Of a stretch of DNA of 64,000 nucleotides, positions 1-7,681 are shown one piece after another. The translations under genes were made by a program, and so were the position numbers. Source of the DNA: Micromonospora costi (GTDB lineage: Bacteria; Actinomycetota; Actinomycetes; Mycobacteriales; Micromonosporaceae); contig NZ_RBAN01000004.1 of NCBI RefSeq assembly GCF_003626655.1, forward strand, positions 186,001-250,000. Reading direction: 5' to 3'. The notes under the pieces were generated by a model. The model was given only the letters and a program-made list of their open reading frames with translations. It was not told where the DNA came from and did not search any database. How positions within the stretch are numbered: the stretch's first letter is position 1; each line of letters opens with the position of its first letter.

Positions 1-700
1 CGAGCTGGATGCCGCTGACCGACAGGCCCTCCTCGATGGTGACGTTGAGGTCGGCGAGCTCGCGCTGGCGCTGCGCGGTGACCTCCCGGCGCAGCCGGGC
101 GACCCGGCGGGTCAGCCAGATGGCCGGCGGGAGGATGAGCAGGGAGACGAGCGAGAGCCGCCAGGAGAGCGCGACCATGGCCACCGCGGTGGCGACCACG
201 GTGGTGAGGTTGGACGCCACGGCGGTGGCGGTGGAGGTGACCACCGACTGCATCCCGCCGATGTCGTTGGTGATGCGGGACTGCACCTCGCCGGTGCGGG
301 TGCGGGTGAAGAACCCCAGCGACTGGCGCTGGAGGTGGCTGAAGACGTCGGTGCGCAGCCGGTGCATCACCTCCTGGCCGACGCGGCTAGAGATCCAGGT
401 CTGCACGACGCCGAGTACGGCGGTGACCGCCGCCACGGCGACCATGCCCAGGACGAGCCAGACCAGCAGCGTGAGGTCGCGCTCCGGCAGGGCCTCGTCG
501 ATCACGTGGCGCAGCAGGAACGGCGAGGCCATCGCGATGACCGACGACGCCACGATGATCGCGGTGACCACGGTCAGGGAGGCCCGGTGGGGGCGGAAGA
601 GGCCGGCGATGCGCCGCAGCGACACCTGCCGGGCCTGCTCCTTCTCGGCGGGGCTGACGGTACGGGGGCCGCGGTCGCGGCCGATGGGGGTGTGATCCAA
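1..700 (-). CDS. ABC exporter, transmembrane domain (N-terminal part, cut by window edge)
   Basis: Reading the minus strand from a TTG at 698-700 gives 233 residues typical of the transmembrane domain of an ABC exporter: a short polar N-terminus, a first helix after FRPHRASL, and the loop FTRTRTGEVQSRITNDI that is conserved in bacterial half-transporters. The nucleotide-binding domain would lie beyond position 1. The TTG is chosen because GGAAGG lies 8 nt before it and no better start is in frame. The gene is divergent from a MarR regulator, a common arrangement for drug or toxic-compound export. The substrate cannot be told from the sequence. Confidence 0.85.
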   Translation of the reverse strand, partial: MDHTPIGRDRGPRTVSPAEKEQARQVSLRRIAGLFRPHRASLTVVTAIIVASSVIAMASPFLLRHVIDEALPERDLTLLVWLVLGMVAVAAVTAVLGVVQTWISSRVGQEVMHRLRTDVFSHLQRQSLGFFTRTRTGEVQSRITNDIGGMQSVVTSTATAVASNLTTVVATAVAMVALSWRLSLVSLLILPPAIWLTRRVARLRREVTAQRQRELADLNVTIEEGLSVSGIQL

Positions 701-732
701 AAGGGGTGCCTTCCGTCGGGGGGAAACTTTGC

Positions 733-745
733 TGAGGTTACCTCA
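733..745. promoter_or_regulatory. Palindromic operator between ABC exporter and MarR gene
   Basis: TGAGGTTACCTCA is a perfect 6+1+6 palindrome in the 85-nt gap between the two divergent starts. On the minus strand it contains TAACCT, a plausible -10 for the exporter, and on the plus strand it lies just upstream of the marR promoter. MarR dimers bind such dyads, so it is probably the site through which the neighbouring repressor controls the exporter and itself. The binding is inferred. Confidence 0.5.
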
Positions 746-772
746 TCATGAGGGAACAACCATATATGCTGC

Positions 773-778
773 TACCGT
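773..778 (+). promoter_or_regulatory. -10 element (TACCGT) for leaderless marR
   Basis: TACCGT ends 7 nt before the GTG at 786. This is the spacing expected if transcription starts at or next to the start codon, giving an mRNA with no ribosome binding site. No Shine-Dalgarno sequence precedes this GTG. Confidence 0.4.
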
Positions 779-785
779 ATTCCGC

Positions 786-1208
786 GTGATCGAGCCGGAC
801 GGCGACGACGAGACCCTGGCCGAGGCGTTCTGGCGGGTGGCGCACCGACTGCGGCACCGCACCCGGGAGGCCCTGGCGCCCTGGGACGTGACACCGAGCC
901 AGGCGCGAGCGCTGGGCGTCCTGGCCCGGCACGGCGTCCTGCGCCCCGGCGCCCTCGCCGAGCACCTGCGCATCGCTCCGCGGTCGGCCACCGAGGTGGT
1001 CGACGACCTGCAGCGGCGCGGGCTGGTCGAGCGCCGGCCCGACCCCCACGACCGGCGGGCCACCCTGGTGGCCCTCACCGACGAGGGTGTCCGCACGGGC
1101 ACGTCCATCCGGGCCGCGCGGCAGGCCGAGGCGGACCGGTTCTTCGCCGACCTCGACCCACAGGACCGGGCGGAACTCGGCCGCATCCTGCGTACGCTGC
1201 GCGGTTGA
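786..1208 (+). CDS. MarR-family transcriptional regulator
   Basis: A 140-residue protein with the MarR winged-helix fold: the recognition part is LAEHLRIAPRSATEVVDDLQRRGLVER, followed by the wing motif DPHDRRATLVALTDEG with the family's conserved D-x-R-D/R pattern. An upstream in-frame start at 729 would place the operator palindrome inside the gene, so the GTG at 786, preceded by TACCGT, is preferred. It probably represses the divergent ABC exporter through the dyad at 733-745. The ligand is unknown. Confidence 0.85.
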   Translation: MIEPDGDDETLAEAFWRVAHRLRHRTREALAPWDVTPSQARALGVLARHGVLRPGALAEHLRIAPRSATEVVDDLQRRGLVERRPDPHDRRATLVALTDEGVRTGTSIRAARQAEADRFFADLDPQDRAELGRILRTLRG

Positions 1209-1323
1209 CCGGCGCGACCCGTGCCGTACGGACCGTGCCCGGTTGCCGCGTTTGGTGGCGGCCCGGCCGGGTAGCCGAGCCCGTCCGATGGACGGGACCG
1301 GTTCGCGGTGACGGGAGGGGCGC

Positions 1324-1365
1324 ATGGCACGCCTGCGAAGCCGTGGGACCGAGGGTCGGCGCTGA
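1324..1365 (+). CDS. Possible 13-codon leader peptide coupled to the amidotransferase gene
   Basis: ATG at 1324 is preceded by a strong ribosome binding site (GGGAGGGG at 1313-1320, 5 nt from the GGAGG core). It opens a 13-codon frame, MARLRSRGTEGRR. Its TGA at 1363-1365 overlaps the ATG of the next gene as TGATG. The best RBS in the region therefore serves this short frame, which would feed ribosomes to the downstream start by reinitiation. It could also be chance, since the larger gene has a weak GAGGG of its own 9 nt before its ATG. Confidence 0.35.
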   Translation: MARLRSRGTEGRR

Positions 1366-3149
1366 TGTGCGGCATCGCCGGGGAGGCCCGGTTCGACGGG
1401 TCGCGCCCCGACGCCGAGGCCGTGACCCGGATGACCGAGGCGCTGCGCTCGCGCGGCCCCGACGGCGAGGGGTTGTGGAACGACGGCTGGGTGACCCTCG
1501 GGCACCGCCGGCTGACCATCATCGACCTCTCGGACGCCGGCGCCCAGCCCATGGTCCGGGAGGACCTGGGGCTCGCCCTGGTCTTCAACGGCTGCGTCTA
1601 CAACTACCCCGAGCTGCGCGAGGAACTGCACAACGCCGGCTACGCCTTCCACTCCACCAGCGACACCGAGGTGATCCTGGTGGCGTACGCCCACTGGGGT
1701 GAACGGTTCGTCGACCACCTCGTCGGGATGTTCGCGATCGGGCTGGTGGACCGGGCCCGGCGGCGGCTCGTGCTGGCCCGCGACCGCCTCGGCATCAAGC
1801 CGCTCTACCTCGCCGAGACCGCCGGCCGGCTACGGTTCGCCTCCAGCCTGCCGGCCCTGCTGCGGGCCGGGGACGTGGACACGGACATCGACCCCGTGGC
1901 GCTGCACCACTATCTGTCCTGGCACTCGATCGTGCCGGCGCCCCGGACCGTCCTGCGGGGTGTCCGCAAGCTTCCGCCGGCCACGCTGCGGATCGTGGAG
2001 GCCGACGGGCGCAGCCGCGACGAGGTGTACTGGCGGCCGGACTACGTCCGCGAACCCGCCGACGCCGGCATGGGCGCCCGCGACTGGCAGGCCGCCGTCG
2101 GGGACGCGCTGCGCACCGCCGTACGCCGTCGGCTCGTCGCCGACGTCCCGGTCGGCGTGCTGCTCTCCGGCGGCCTCGACTCCAGCCTCATCGTGGCGCT
2201 CCTCGCCGAGGCCGGCCAGCAGCACCTGCGGACGTTCAGCATCGGCTTCGACAGCCGGGGCGAGGAGTCCGGCGACGAGTTCCACTACTCGGATCTGGTG
2301 GCGCGGACGTTCGACACCGACCACGTCCGCATCCGGCTCACCGACGAGGACCTGGTGCCGGCCGTACGCCGGACCGTGCTCGCCATGACCGAGCCGATGG
2401 GCAGCCACGACGTGGTCGCGTTCCACCTGCTCTCCGAGCAGGTCGCCCGGCACGTCAAGGTGGCACAGTCCGGGCAGGGCGCGGACGAGGTGTTCGCCGG
2501 GTACGGCTACCACCGGCCGATGGCCGACGTGCCACGGGAGGGTGCCGCCGAGGAGTTCGCCGGCGCGTTCTTCGACCGGGACCACGCCGAGCTGAACCGG
2601 GTGGTGGGCCCGGCGTACGCGCTGGACCACGACGCGAGCCGTGACCTGCTCGACGAGCACCTGGCGGCGCCCGGGGCGCAGACCGCGCTGGACGCCGTGC
2701 TGCGGTTGGACACCCACCTGATGCTTCCCGACGACCCGGTCAAGCGCGTCGACAGCATGAGCATGGCCTGGGGGCTGGAGGTGCGGACGCCGTTCCTCGA
2801 CCAGGACCTGGTCACCCTGGCCGCGCACTGCCCGCCCGAGCACAAGCTGGCCGAGGGCGGCAAGGGGGTGCTCAAGGCGGTGGCCCGGGAGGTGCTGCCC
2901 GCGGAGGTGATCGACCGGCCGAAGGGGTACTTCCCGGTGCCGGCGTTGCGCAACGTGGACGGCCCGGTGCGCGAGCTGGTCGCCGAGGCGCTGCAGGCGC
3001 CCGCCGCCCGCGAGCGCGGCCTGTTCCGTACCGAGTACGTGGCGACGCTGCTCGCCGAACCCGACCGGGCCGAGGCCGCGGCGGGCAGCAACAAGCTGTG
3101 GCAGCTCGGACTGCTGGAGCTGTGGCTCCAGTCGCACGGCGTGACCTGA
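1365..3149 (+). CDS. Asparagine-synthase family amidotransferase, N-acetylglutaminylglutamine amidotransferase-like
   Basis: A 594-residue, two-domain glutamine amidotransferase. The start is fixed at ATG 1365 because the protein must begin Met-Cys: Cys2 is the Ntn glutaminase nucleophile (MCGIAGEARFDG). Residues 2 to about 190 are the glutaminase domain; the synthetase domain follows, with the pyrophosphate loop LLSGGLDSS near residue 270. The length and blocks such as GEGLWNDGWVTLGHRRL, VALHHYLSWHSIVPAPRT and SGQGADEVFAGYGYHRP resemble the AsnB-like enzyme of N-acetylglutaminylglutamine amide osmolyte synthesis rather than housekeeping AsnB. The usual partner, a GNAT/ATP-grasp synthetase, is not seen in the window. 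Plain asparagine synthase is the alternative. Confidence 0.85.
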   Translation: MCGIAGEARFDGSRPDAEAVTRMTEALRSRGPDGEGLWNDGWVTLGHRRLTIIDLSDAGAQPMVREDLGLALVFNGCVYNYPELREELHNAGYAFHSTSDTEVILVAYAHWGERFVDHLVGMFAIGLVDRARRRLVLARDRLGIKPLYLAETAGRLRFASSLPALLRAGDVDTDIDPVALHHYLSWHSIVPAPRTVLRGVRKLPPATLRIVEADGRSRDEVYWRPDYVREPADAGMGARDWQAAVGDALRTAVRRRLVADVPVGVLLSGGLDSSLIVALLAEAGQQHLRTFSIGFDSRGEESGDEFHYSDLVARTFDTDHVRIRLTDEDLVPAVRRTVLAMTEPMGSHDVVAFHLLSEQVARHVKVAQSGQGADEVFAGYGYHRPMADVPREGAAEEFAGAFFDRDHAELNRVVGPAYALDHDASRDLLDEHLAAPGAQTALDAVLRLDTHLMLPDDPVKRVDSMSMAWGLEVRTPFLDQDLVTLAAHCPPEHKLAEGGKGVLKAVAREVLPAEVIDRPKGYFPVPALRNVDGPVRELVAEALQAPAARERGLFRTEYVATLLAEPDRAEAAAGSNKLWQLGLLELWLQSHGVT

Positions 3150-3208
3150 GCCGCGGTGGGCCGGAAGAAGCGGCGCGCCCTGCGGGGAGCGACCATCCCG
3201 GACAGCCG

Positions 3209-4342
3209 TCAGACGGCGATGGTCCAGGCGGTCAGGTGGTCGAGGACGGCGCGGAGGTCGCCGGTGCGGTCGAGGACACGCCGTTGCCGGGTCGCCCCGG
3301 TGCCCTCCCGGCGCAGCCGGGCCAGCTGGTCCACGACGTACGCCAGGTCGCCGTGCCGGACCAGCGCCGGCGTGACGGTCGCGAACAGCTCGTCGATGAG
3401 CGCCCAGGCCGGGCGGGCGCCGCCCCGGCGCAGGTCGATCAGCTCACCGTCCAGGCCGTCGTGGGCCGCCCGCCAGTGGGCGGCGGAGACCAGGCAGTCG
3501 CGGATCGGCGGGGCGGGCACAGCGGCCCGCGCCTCGTCGACCACCGTGGCGACCAGGGCCCGCAGCAGCGCGGCGATGACCACCGCGTCGTCCACCGTGG
3601 GGCACACGTCACCCACCCGGATCTCCACCGTCGGGTAGCTGGCCGACGGCCGGGCGTACCAGTAGACCATCGCGGAGTCGAGCATGACGCCGGCGTCGAT
3701 CAGTTCCTCGACGGTCCGGTCATAGTCGGCGGCCGACGCGAAGTACGGGGTGGGCCCGAGGCTCGGCCAGCGTTCGAGCTGCATCGACCGCCAGCTCGCG
3801 TGCCCGGTGTCGTGTCCGTCGTGCAACGGCGAGTTCGTGGCGATGGCGTGCACCACCGGCAGCCACGGGCGCAGGTGGTTGCAGACCTGCACGGCGAGTT
3901 CGCGGTCCGGCACCCCGACGTGCACGTGGCAGCCGCAGACCGCCGGATCGTGCGCCACCGGCCCGTACCGCCGGGACATGGCGTGGTAGCGCGGTTTGTC
4001 CGGCACGGTCCGGTGCGGCTCGTGCATCGGCGTGGCGCCGACCGCGACGAGCCGGGCCCCCGCCGCCGCGGCCGCCTCCGCCGCCGAGCGGCGCAGGTCC
4101 ACCAGGTGCGCGCGCAGGTCGGCGAGGTCCCCGGTGACCGGGGTGACCATCTCGACCATGCTGTGCCGGAACTCCTGCCGGCTCTGGTCGCGCGCCGGCC
4201 CGCGCAGCGCCGTGAGCACCCGCTGGGCGACCGGCAGGTTCTCCCCGGTCTCCGGGTCGAGCAGCAGGTACTCCTCCTCGACGCCGAGCGTCAGCGTCGT
4301 GAGGTCGGGGACCGCGGTGGCGACCGTCGGTCGGTACGTCAT
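3209..4342 (-). CDS. Carboxylate-amine ligase (GCS2 family, YbdK/EgtA-like)
   Basis: A 377-residue member of the type-2 glutamate-cysteine ligase family, which joins a carboxylate to an amine using ATP. The N-terminus has the family motif LTLGVEEEYLLLDPETGE, then HSMVEMVTPVTGDLADLRAHL, and the metal/ATP region GCHVHVGVPDRE. The ATG at 4342 is preferred over the start 31 codons upstream because homology begins just after it. It converges on the amidotransferase gene with 59 nt between stops. Because that neighbour makes amides, the ligase may act in the same small-peptide pathway, but its substrate cannot be read from sequence. Confidence 0.85.
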   Translation of the reverse strand: MTYRPTVATAVPDLTTLTLGVEEEYLLLDPETGENLPVAQRVLTALRGPARDQSRQEFRHSMVEMVTPVTGDLADLRAHLVDLRRSAAEAAAAAGARLVAVGATPMHEPHRTVPDKPRYHAMSRRYGPVAHDPAVCGCHVHVGVPDRELAVQVCNHLRPWLPVVHAIATNSPLHDGHDTGHASWRSMQLERWPSLGPTPYFASAADYDRTVEELIDAGVMLDSAMVYWYARPSASYPTVEIRVGDVCPTVDDAVVIAALLRALVATVVDEARAAVPAPPIRDCLVSAAHWRAAHDGLDGELIDLRRGGARPAWALIDELFATVTPALVRHGDLAYVVDQLARLRREGTGATRQRRVLDRTGDLRAVLDHLTAWTIAV

Positions 4343-4453
4343 GCGTTCGGCGTCCGTTTCGTCGGGCGGCGCGCCGGGCGCCGCGCTGCCGGCGCATGCG
4401 GCGTTCCCTCCGCCCGCACCGGCAAACGCCGCCACGCTCGGGCCGGGCCGGGA

Positions 4454-5692
4454 TCATGCCCGCGGCGGGCCTCCCGACCCCAGGCCATCGGCCCGGGCGG
4501 TGAGGAACGCCCGCTCGGCGGCGTTCCGGGTCCCGGCGGCCGCGTGCCGGTACGCGGCGGCCGCCTCGTCCCGCCGCCCGAGCCGGGCCAGCAGGTCGGC
4601 CCGGACCGCGTGGAAGACGTGGTACCCGGCCAGGTCCAGCGGCTCCACGGCGGACAGCGCCGCGGCCGGGCCGGCCACCTCGGCCAGCGCCACGGCCCGG
4701 TGCAGCGCCACCACCGGCCCCGGGGCGACCGCCATCAGCTGGTCGTACAGCTGGAGGATCTGTCCCCAGTCGGTGTCCGCGACGTGCGCGGCGTCGGCGT
4801 GCACCGCGGCGATCGCGGCCTGGATCTGGTACGGCCCGGGCCGGTCACGCCGCAGGCAGCGACGCACGAGTGCGTGGCCCTCGGCGATCAGCGCCCGGTC
4901 CCACTGGGCACGGTCCTGCTCGGGCAGCGGCACCAGGTCCCCGCCGGCGGTGGTGCGCGCGCCGCGCCGGGACTCGGTGAGCAGCATCAGCGCGAGCAGG
5001 CCCACGGCCTCGGGCTCGTCCGGCATCAACGCGGCCAGCAGCCGGGCCAGGCGGATCGCCTCCGCGCACAGGTCGTCGCGGACCAGCCGCTCCCCCGAGC
5101 TGGCCGTGTGCCCCTCGGTGAAGATCAGATACAACACGGCGAGCACGCCGTGCAGCCGCTCGGGCAGGTCGGCGTCGCGGGGCACCCGGTACGGGATCCG
5201 GGCCGCGCGGATCTTGGCCTTGGCGCGGACGAGCCGCTGCGCCATGGTCGGCTCGGGCACGAGGAACGCGCGGGCGATCTCGGCGGTGCTCAGCCCGCCG
5301 AGCAGCCGCAGGGTCAGGGCCACCCGGGCCGCCGGTGCGAGCGCGGGGTGGCAACAGGTGAACATCAGGCGTAGCCGGTCGTCCTGCACCGGTCCCTCCT
5401 CGGGGGACGCGTCCGGGGCGTACAGCTGGGCCGCCTGGGCGTGCCGGTCGGCCCGGGACGCCTCCCGGCGCAGCCGGTCTATGGCCCGGTTGCGGGCGGT
5501 CGTGATGATCCAGCCGGCCGGGCTGGGCGGCGGGCCGGTCTCCGGCCACCGCCGTACGGCCACGGTGAACGCGTCCTGCACCGCCTCCTCGGCGAGGTCG
5601 ATGTCGCCGAGGAGCCGGGTCAGGACGGCGACCGCACGGCCGTACTCGGCACGGAAGACGCCGGCCACGTCGGCCGGCTCACGGTCGGCCAT
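4454..5692 (-). CDS. ECF RNA polymerase sigma factor (ECF42-like, SigI/COG4941 type)
   Basis: A 412-residue sigma factor, much longer than a minimal ECF. Sigma region 2 (LLGDIDLAEEAVQDAFTVAV and WIITTARNRAIDRLRRE) occupies roughly residues 10-80. Region 4 (ALTLRLLGGLSTAEIARAFL) follows at about 120-180. A C-terminal half of about 220 helical residues (TPR-like) completes it. This layout is typical of the ECF42 group, encoded beside DGPF/YCII proteins, as here. The ATG at 5692, 2 nt after the upstream stop, is chosen because longer starts overlap that gene. There is no anti-sigma factor, so the C-terminal extension is presumably the sensor or control module. Confidence 0.9.
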   Translation of the reverse strand: MADREPADVAGVFRAEYGRAVAVLTRLLGDIDLAEEAVQDAFTVAVRRWPETGPPPSPAGWIITTARNRAIDRLRREASRADRHAQAAQLYAPDASPEEGPVQDDRLRLMFTCCHPALAPAARVALTLRLLGGLSTAEIARAFLVPEPTMAQRLVRAKAKIRAARIPYRVPRDADLPERLHGVLAVLYLIFTEGHTASSGERLVRDDLCAEAIRLARLLAALMPDEPEAVGLLALMLLTESRRGARTTAGGDLVPLPEQDRAQWDRALIAEGHALVRRCLRRDRPGPYQIQAAIAAVHADAAHVADTDWGQILQLYDQLMAVAPGPVVALHRAVALAEVAGPAAALSAVEPLDLAGYHVFHAVRADLLARLGRRDEAAAAYRHAAAGTRNAAERAFLTARADGLGSGGPPRA

Positions 5693-5694
5693 CG

Positions 5695-6039
5695 TCAGCC
5701 CTGGAACGGGCGCACCTCGATGGGCAGGGTGGTGGCCAGCGCGTACCGCCGGCCCCACTCCAGCGCCGCGTCCAGGTCCGGCACGTCGACGATGGTGAAC
5801 CCGCCGAGGTACTCCTTGCCCTCGACGAACGGCCCGTCGGTGACGAGCACCTCACCGTGGTCCGGGCGCAGCACCGTGGCCGTGTCCGGTGCGTGCAGGC
5901 CCTGGCCGAAGACCCACGACCCGGCGGCCTCCAGCTCCCGCCGGATCGCGCCGAGGTCGCGCATCACCCGGTCCAGGAACTCGGGCTCGGGCAGCCCCTC
6001 GCCGGTGGGCTGATAGATGCTGAGCAGGTACTGGGCCAT
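5695..6039 (-). CDS. YCII/DGPF-domain protein, partner of the ECF sigma factor
   Basis: A 114-residue single-domain protein of the YCII-related family: MAQYLLSIYQP at the start, then the DGPF signature in VLVTDGPFVEGKEYLGGFTIVDV, then LDAALEWGRRYALA and IEVRPF. AGGAGG lies 5 nt before the ATG at 6039. It is followed after 2 nt by the sigma-factor gene, so the two are one operon. DGPF proteins are the regular companions of ECF42 sigma factors and are often their targets; their biochemical role is not known. The operon is divergent from the FXS precursor gene. Confidence 0.9.
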   Translation of the reverse strand: MAQYLLSIYQPTGEGLPEPEFLDRVMRDLGAIRRELEAAGSWVFGQGLHAPDTATVLRPDHGEVLVTDGPFVEGKEYLGGFTIVDVPDLDAALEWGRRYALATTLPIEVRPFQG

Positions 6040-6227
6040 CGGTCCTCCTCGCGGGCGCCGGTCCCTCGCCGGGCTCTCATCCTCCACACGAACGCCGGCG
6101 GCTGGAATCGACAGGCCGGGGCACTTTGTTTCCGGCCGCGCCGGCTGGCTCACGACGATGGTGTAGAAAGGCGGAGTGAGCGCAGCGGTGACGCACGTGC
6201 GGATCTCCGACCGCGGGACGGTCCACG

Positions 6228-6416
6228 GTGGCTGACCACGACCAGCCGCCCGCGCCGGCGAGCCCCGGCGCCGCTCTGGTGCAGCTCGGCGACGTACCGC
6301 TGGCGGACCTGCTGGCCGGTGCCGGCGACGGCGTGCTCGCCCACGTGCTGGGCACCCTCGCCACCGACGACCCGGGCGGACCGGGCGACCTGTCGGCCTT
6401 CGAGTCGAGTTTCTGA
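6228..6416 (+). CDS. fxsA: FxSxx-COOH cyclophane RiPP precursor peptide (FxsA)
   Basis: A 62-residue acidic, Gly/Ala-rich peptide starting at GTG 6228 and ending in LSAFESSF. The last five residues fit F-x-S-x-x-COOH exactly (Phe58, Ser60, carboxyl-terminal Phe62). This is the defining feature of precursors acted on by FxsB radical SAM enzymes, which link the aromatic side chain to a nearby residue to make a three-residue cyclophane. The rest (ALVQLGDVPLADLLAG, DGVLAHVLGTLATDD) is probably leader. The maturase gene starts 2 nt after the stop. There is no signal peptide and no double-glycine cleavage site, so the product may stay in the cell. No second precursor was seen. Confidence 0.88.
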   Translation: MADHDQPPAPASPGAALVQLGDVPLADLLAGAGDGVLAHVLGTLATDDPGGPGDLSAFESSF

Positions 6417-6418
6417 CC

Positions 6419-7681
6419 ATGCCCGCCGGCGCTCCGCCGTCGGCCGCCCGGCCCGAGCCTGTCCGGCCGCGCACCGCACCGGCCGGGGCCGCCGGGCCCC
6501 CCGCCCCCGCGCAGGCGCCCGCGCCCCGGGTACGCCAGCTCGTGTTGAAGGTGCACGGCCGCTGCAACCTCGCGTGCGACCACTGCTACGTCTACCGGCA
6601 CGCCGACCAGGGGTGGCGGCAGCGACCCCGGGTCATGGGGCCCGCCACCGTGGCGAAGGTCGCCGACCGGCTGGCCGCGCACGTGGCGCGGCACCGCACC
6701 GAACGGATCCGGGTGGTGCTGCACGGCGGGGAGCCGCTGCTCGCCGGTGTGGCGGCGATCGACCGTACGGTGCGGACGCTGCGCGCCGCGATGCCCGCCG
6801 GCACGACGCTGGACGTGGCGGTGCAGACCAACGGGGTGCTGCTGGACGAGCGGTTCCTCAGGCTCTTCCACGAGCAGCGCGTCGACGTCGGGGTGAGCCT
6901 CGACGGTGACCGGGAGGCCAACGACCGGCACCGCCGCCACCCGGACGGACGGGGCAGCCACGACGAGGTGGCCCGGGCGCTGCGGTTGCTGGGCCGTCCC
7001 GAGCACCGCCCCCGCTACGCCGGCCTGCTCTGCACGGTGGACCTGGCCAACGACCCGGTCCGGGTCTACGACAGCCTCCTGGAGTTCGCCCCGCCCCGCC
7101 TCGACCTGCTGCTCCCGCACGGCAACTGGTCGCACCCGCCGCCCGGCCGGCGTCCCGGCGGCACCGACACCCCGTACGGGGACTGGTTGGTGGCCGTCTT
7201 CGACCGGTGGTACGGGCAGACCCCGCGGCGCACCGGGATCCGGCTGTTCGAGTCGCTGATCGCGCTGGTGCTGGGCGGCCGCAGCCGCACCCAGGCGCTC
7301 GGCGGCGGCGCGACGGACGTCATGACCGTGGAGACCGACGGCACCATCGAGGGCACCGACACGCTGAAGATCACGGGCGAGGAGTCGACGCGCACCGGGT
7401 ACGACGTGTTCCGGCACTCCCTCGACGAGGCGCTGCGCCACCCGTCGCTGGCCGGGCGCCCGACCGGCCCCGCCGCGCTCGCCCCCGCCTGCCGGGCCTG
7501 CCCGGTGGTCAGCGCCTGCGGCGGTGGACTGTACGCGCACCGCTGGCGCGCCGGCCACGGTTTCCGCCAACCGTCGGTCTACTGCCCGGACCTGTTCCGG
7601 CTGGTCCGGCACGTGCAGGCCGTGGTGGCCGCCGACGTCGACGCGCTGCGCCGCCGGGCCACCGGGTCCGGGGAGCGGTGA
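6419..7681 (+). CDS. fxsB: FxsB-family cyclophane-forming radical SAM/SPASM maturase
   Basis: A 420-residue radical SAM enzyme with an N-terminal Pro/Ala-rich tail of about 35 residues. The 4Fe-4S/SAM motif is CNLACDHCY (Cys49, Cys53, Cys56). Further landmarks are VLHGGEPLL and VQTNGVLLDE. A SPASM-type auxiliary-cluster region lies near the C-terminus (CRACPVVSACGGGLYAHR, then CPDLF). It sits 2 nt after the FxSxx-COOH precursor and overlaps the next gene as GTGA. Family knowledge predicts it forms the carbon-carbon cyclophane bond at Phe58 to Ser60 of the precursor. The exact bond is an inference. Confidence 0.93.
   Translation: MPAGAPPSAARPEPVRPRTAPAGAAGPPAPAQAPAPRVRQLVLKVHGRCNLACDHCYVYRHADQGWRQRPRVMGPATVAKVADRLAAHVARHRTERIRVVLHGGEPLLAGVAAIDRTVRTLRAAMPAGTTLDVAVQTNGVLLDERFLRLFHEQRVDVGVSLDGDREANDRHRRHPDGRGSHDEVARALRLLGRPEHRPRYAGLLCTVDLANDPVRVYDSLLEFAPPRLDLLLPHGNWSHPPPGRRPGGTDTPYGDWLVAVFDRWYGQTPRRTGIRLFESLIALVLGGRSRTQALGGGATDVMTVETDGTIEGTDTLKITGEESTRTGYDVFRHSLDEALRHPSLAGRPTGPAALAPACRACPVVSACGGGLYAHRWRAGHGFRQPSVYCPDLFRLVRHVQAVVAADVDALRRRATGSGER

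Noticed and set aside
3098..5798. Long plus-strand frames over the GCS2 and sigma-factor genes
   Set aside because: Same GC-shadow effect; no domain motif, and the minus-strand genes have clear family signatures and ribosome binding sites.
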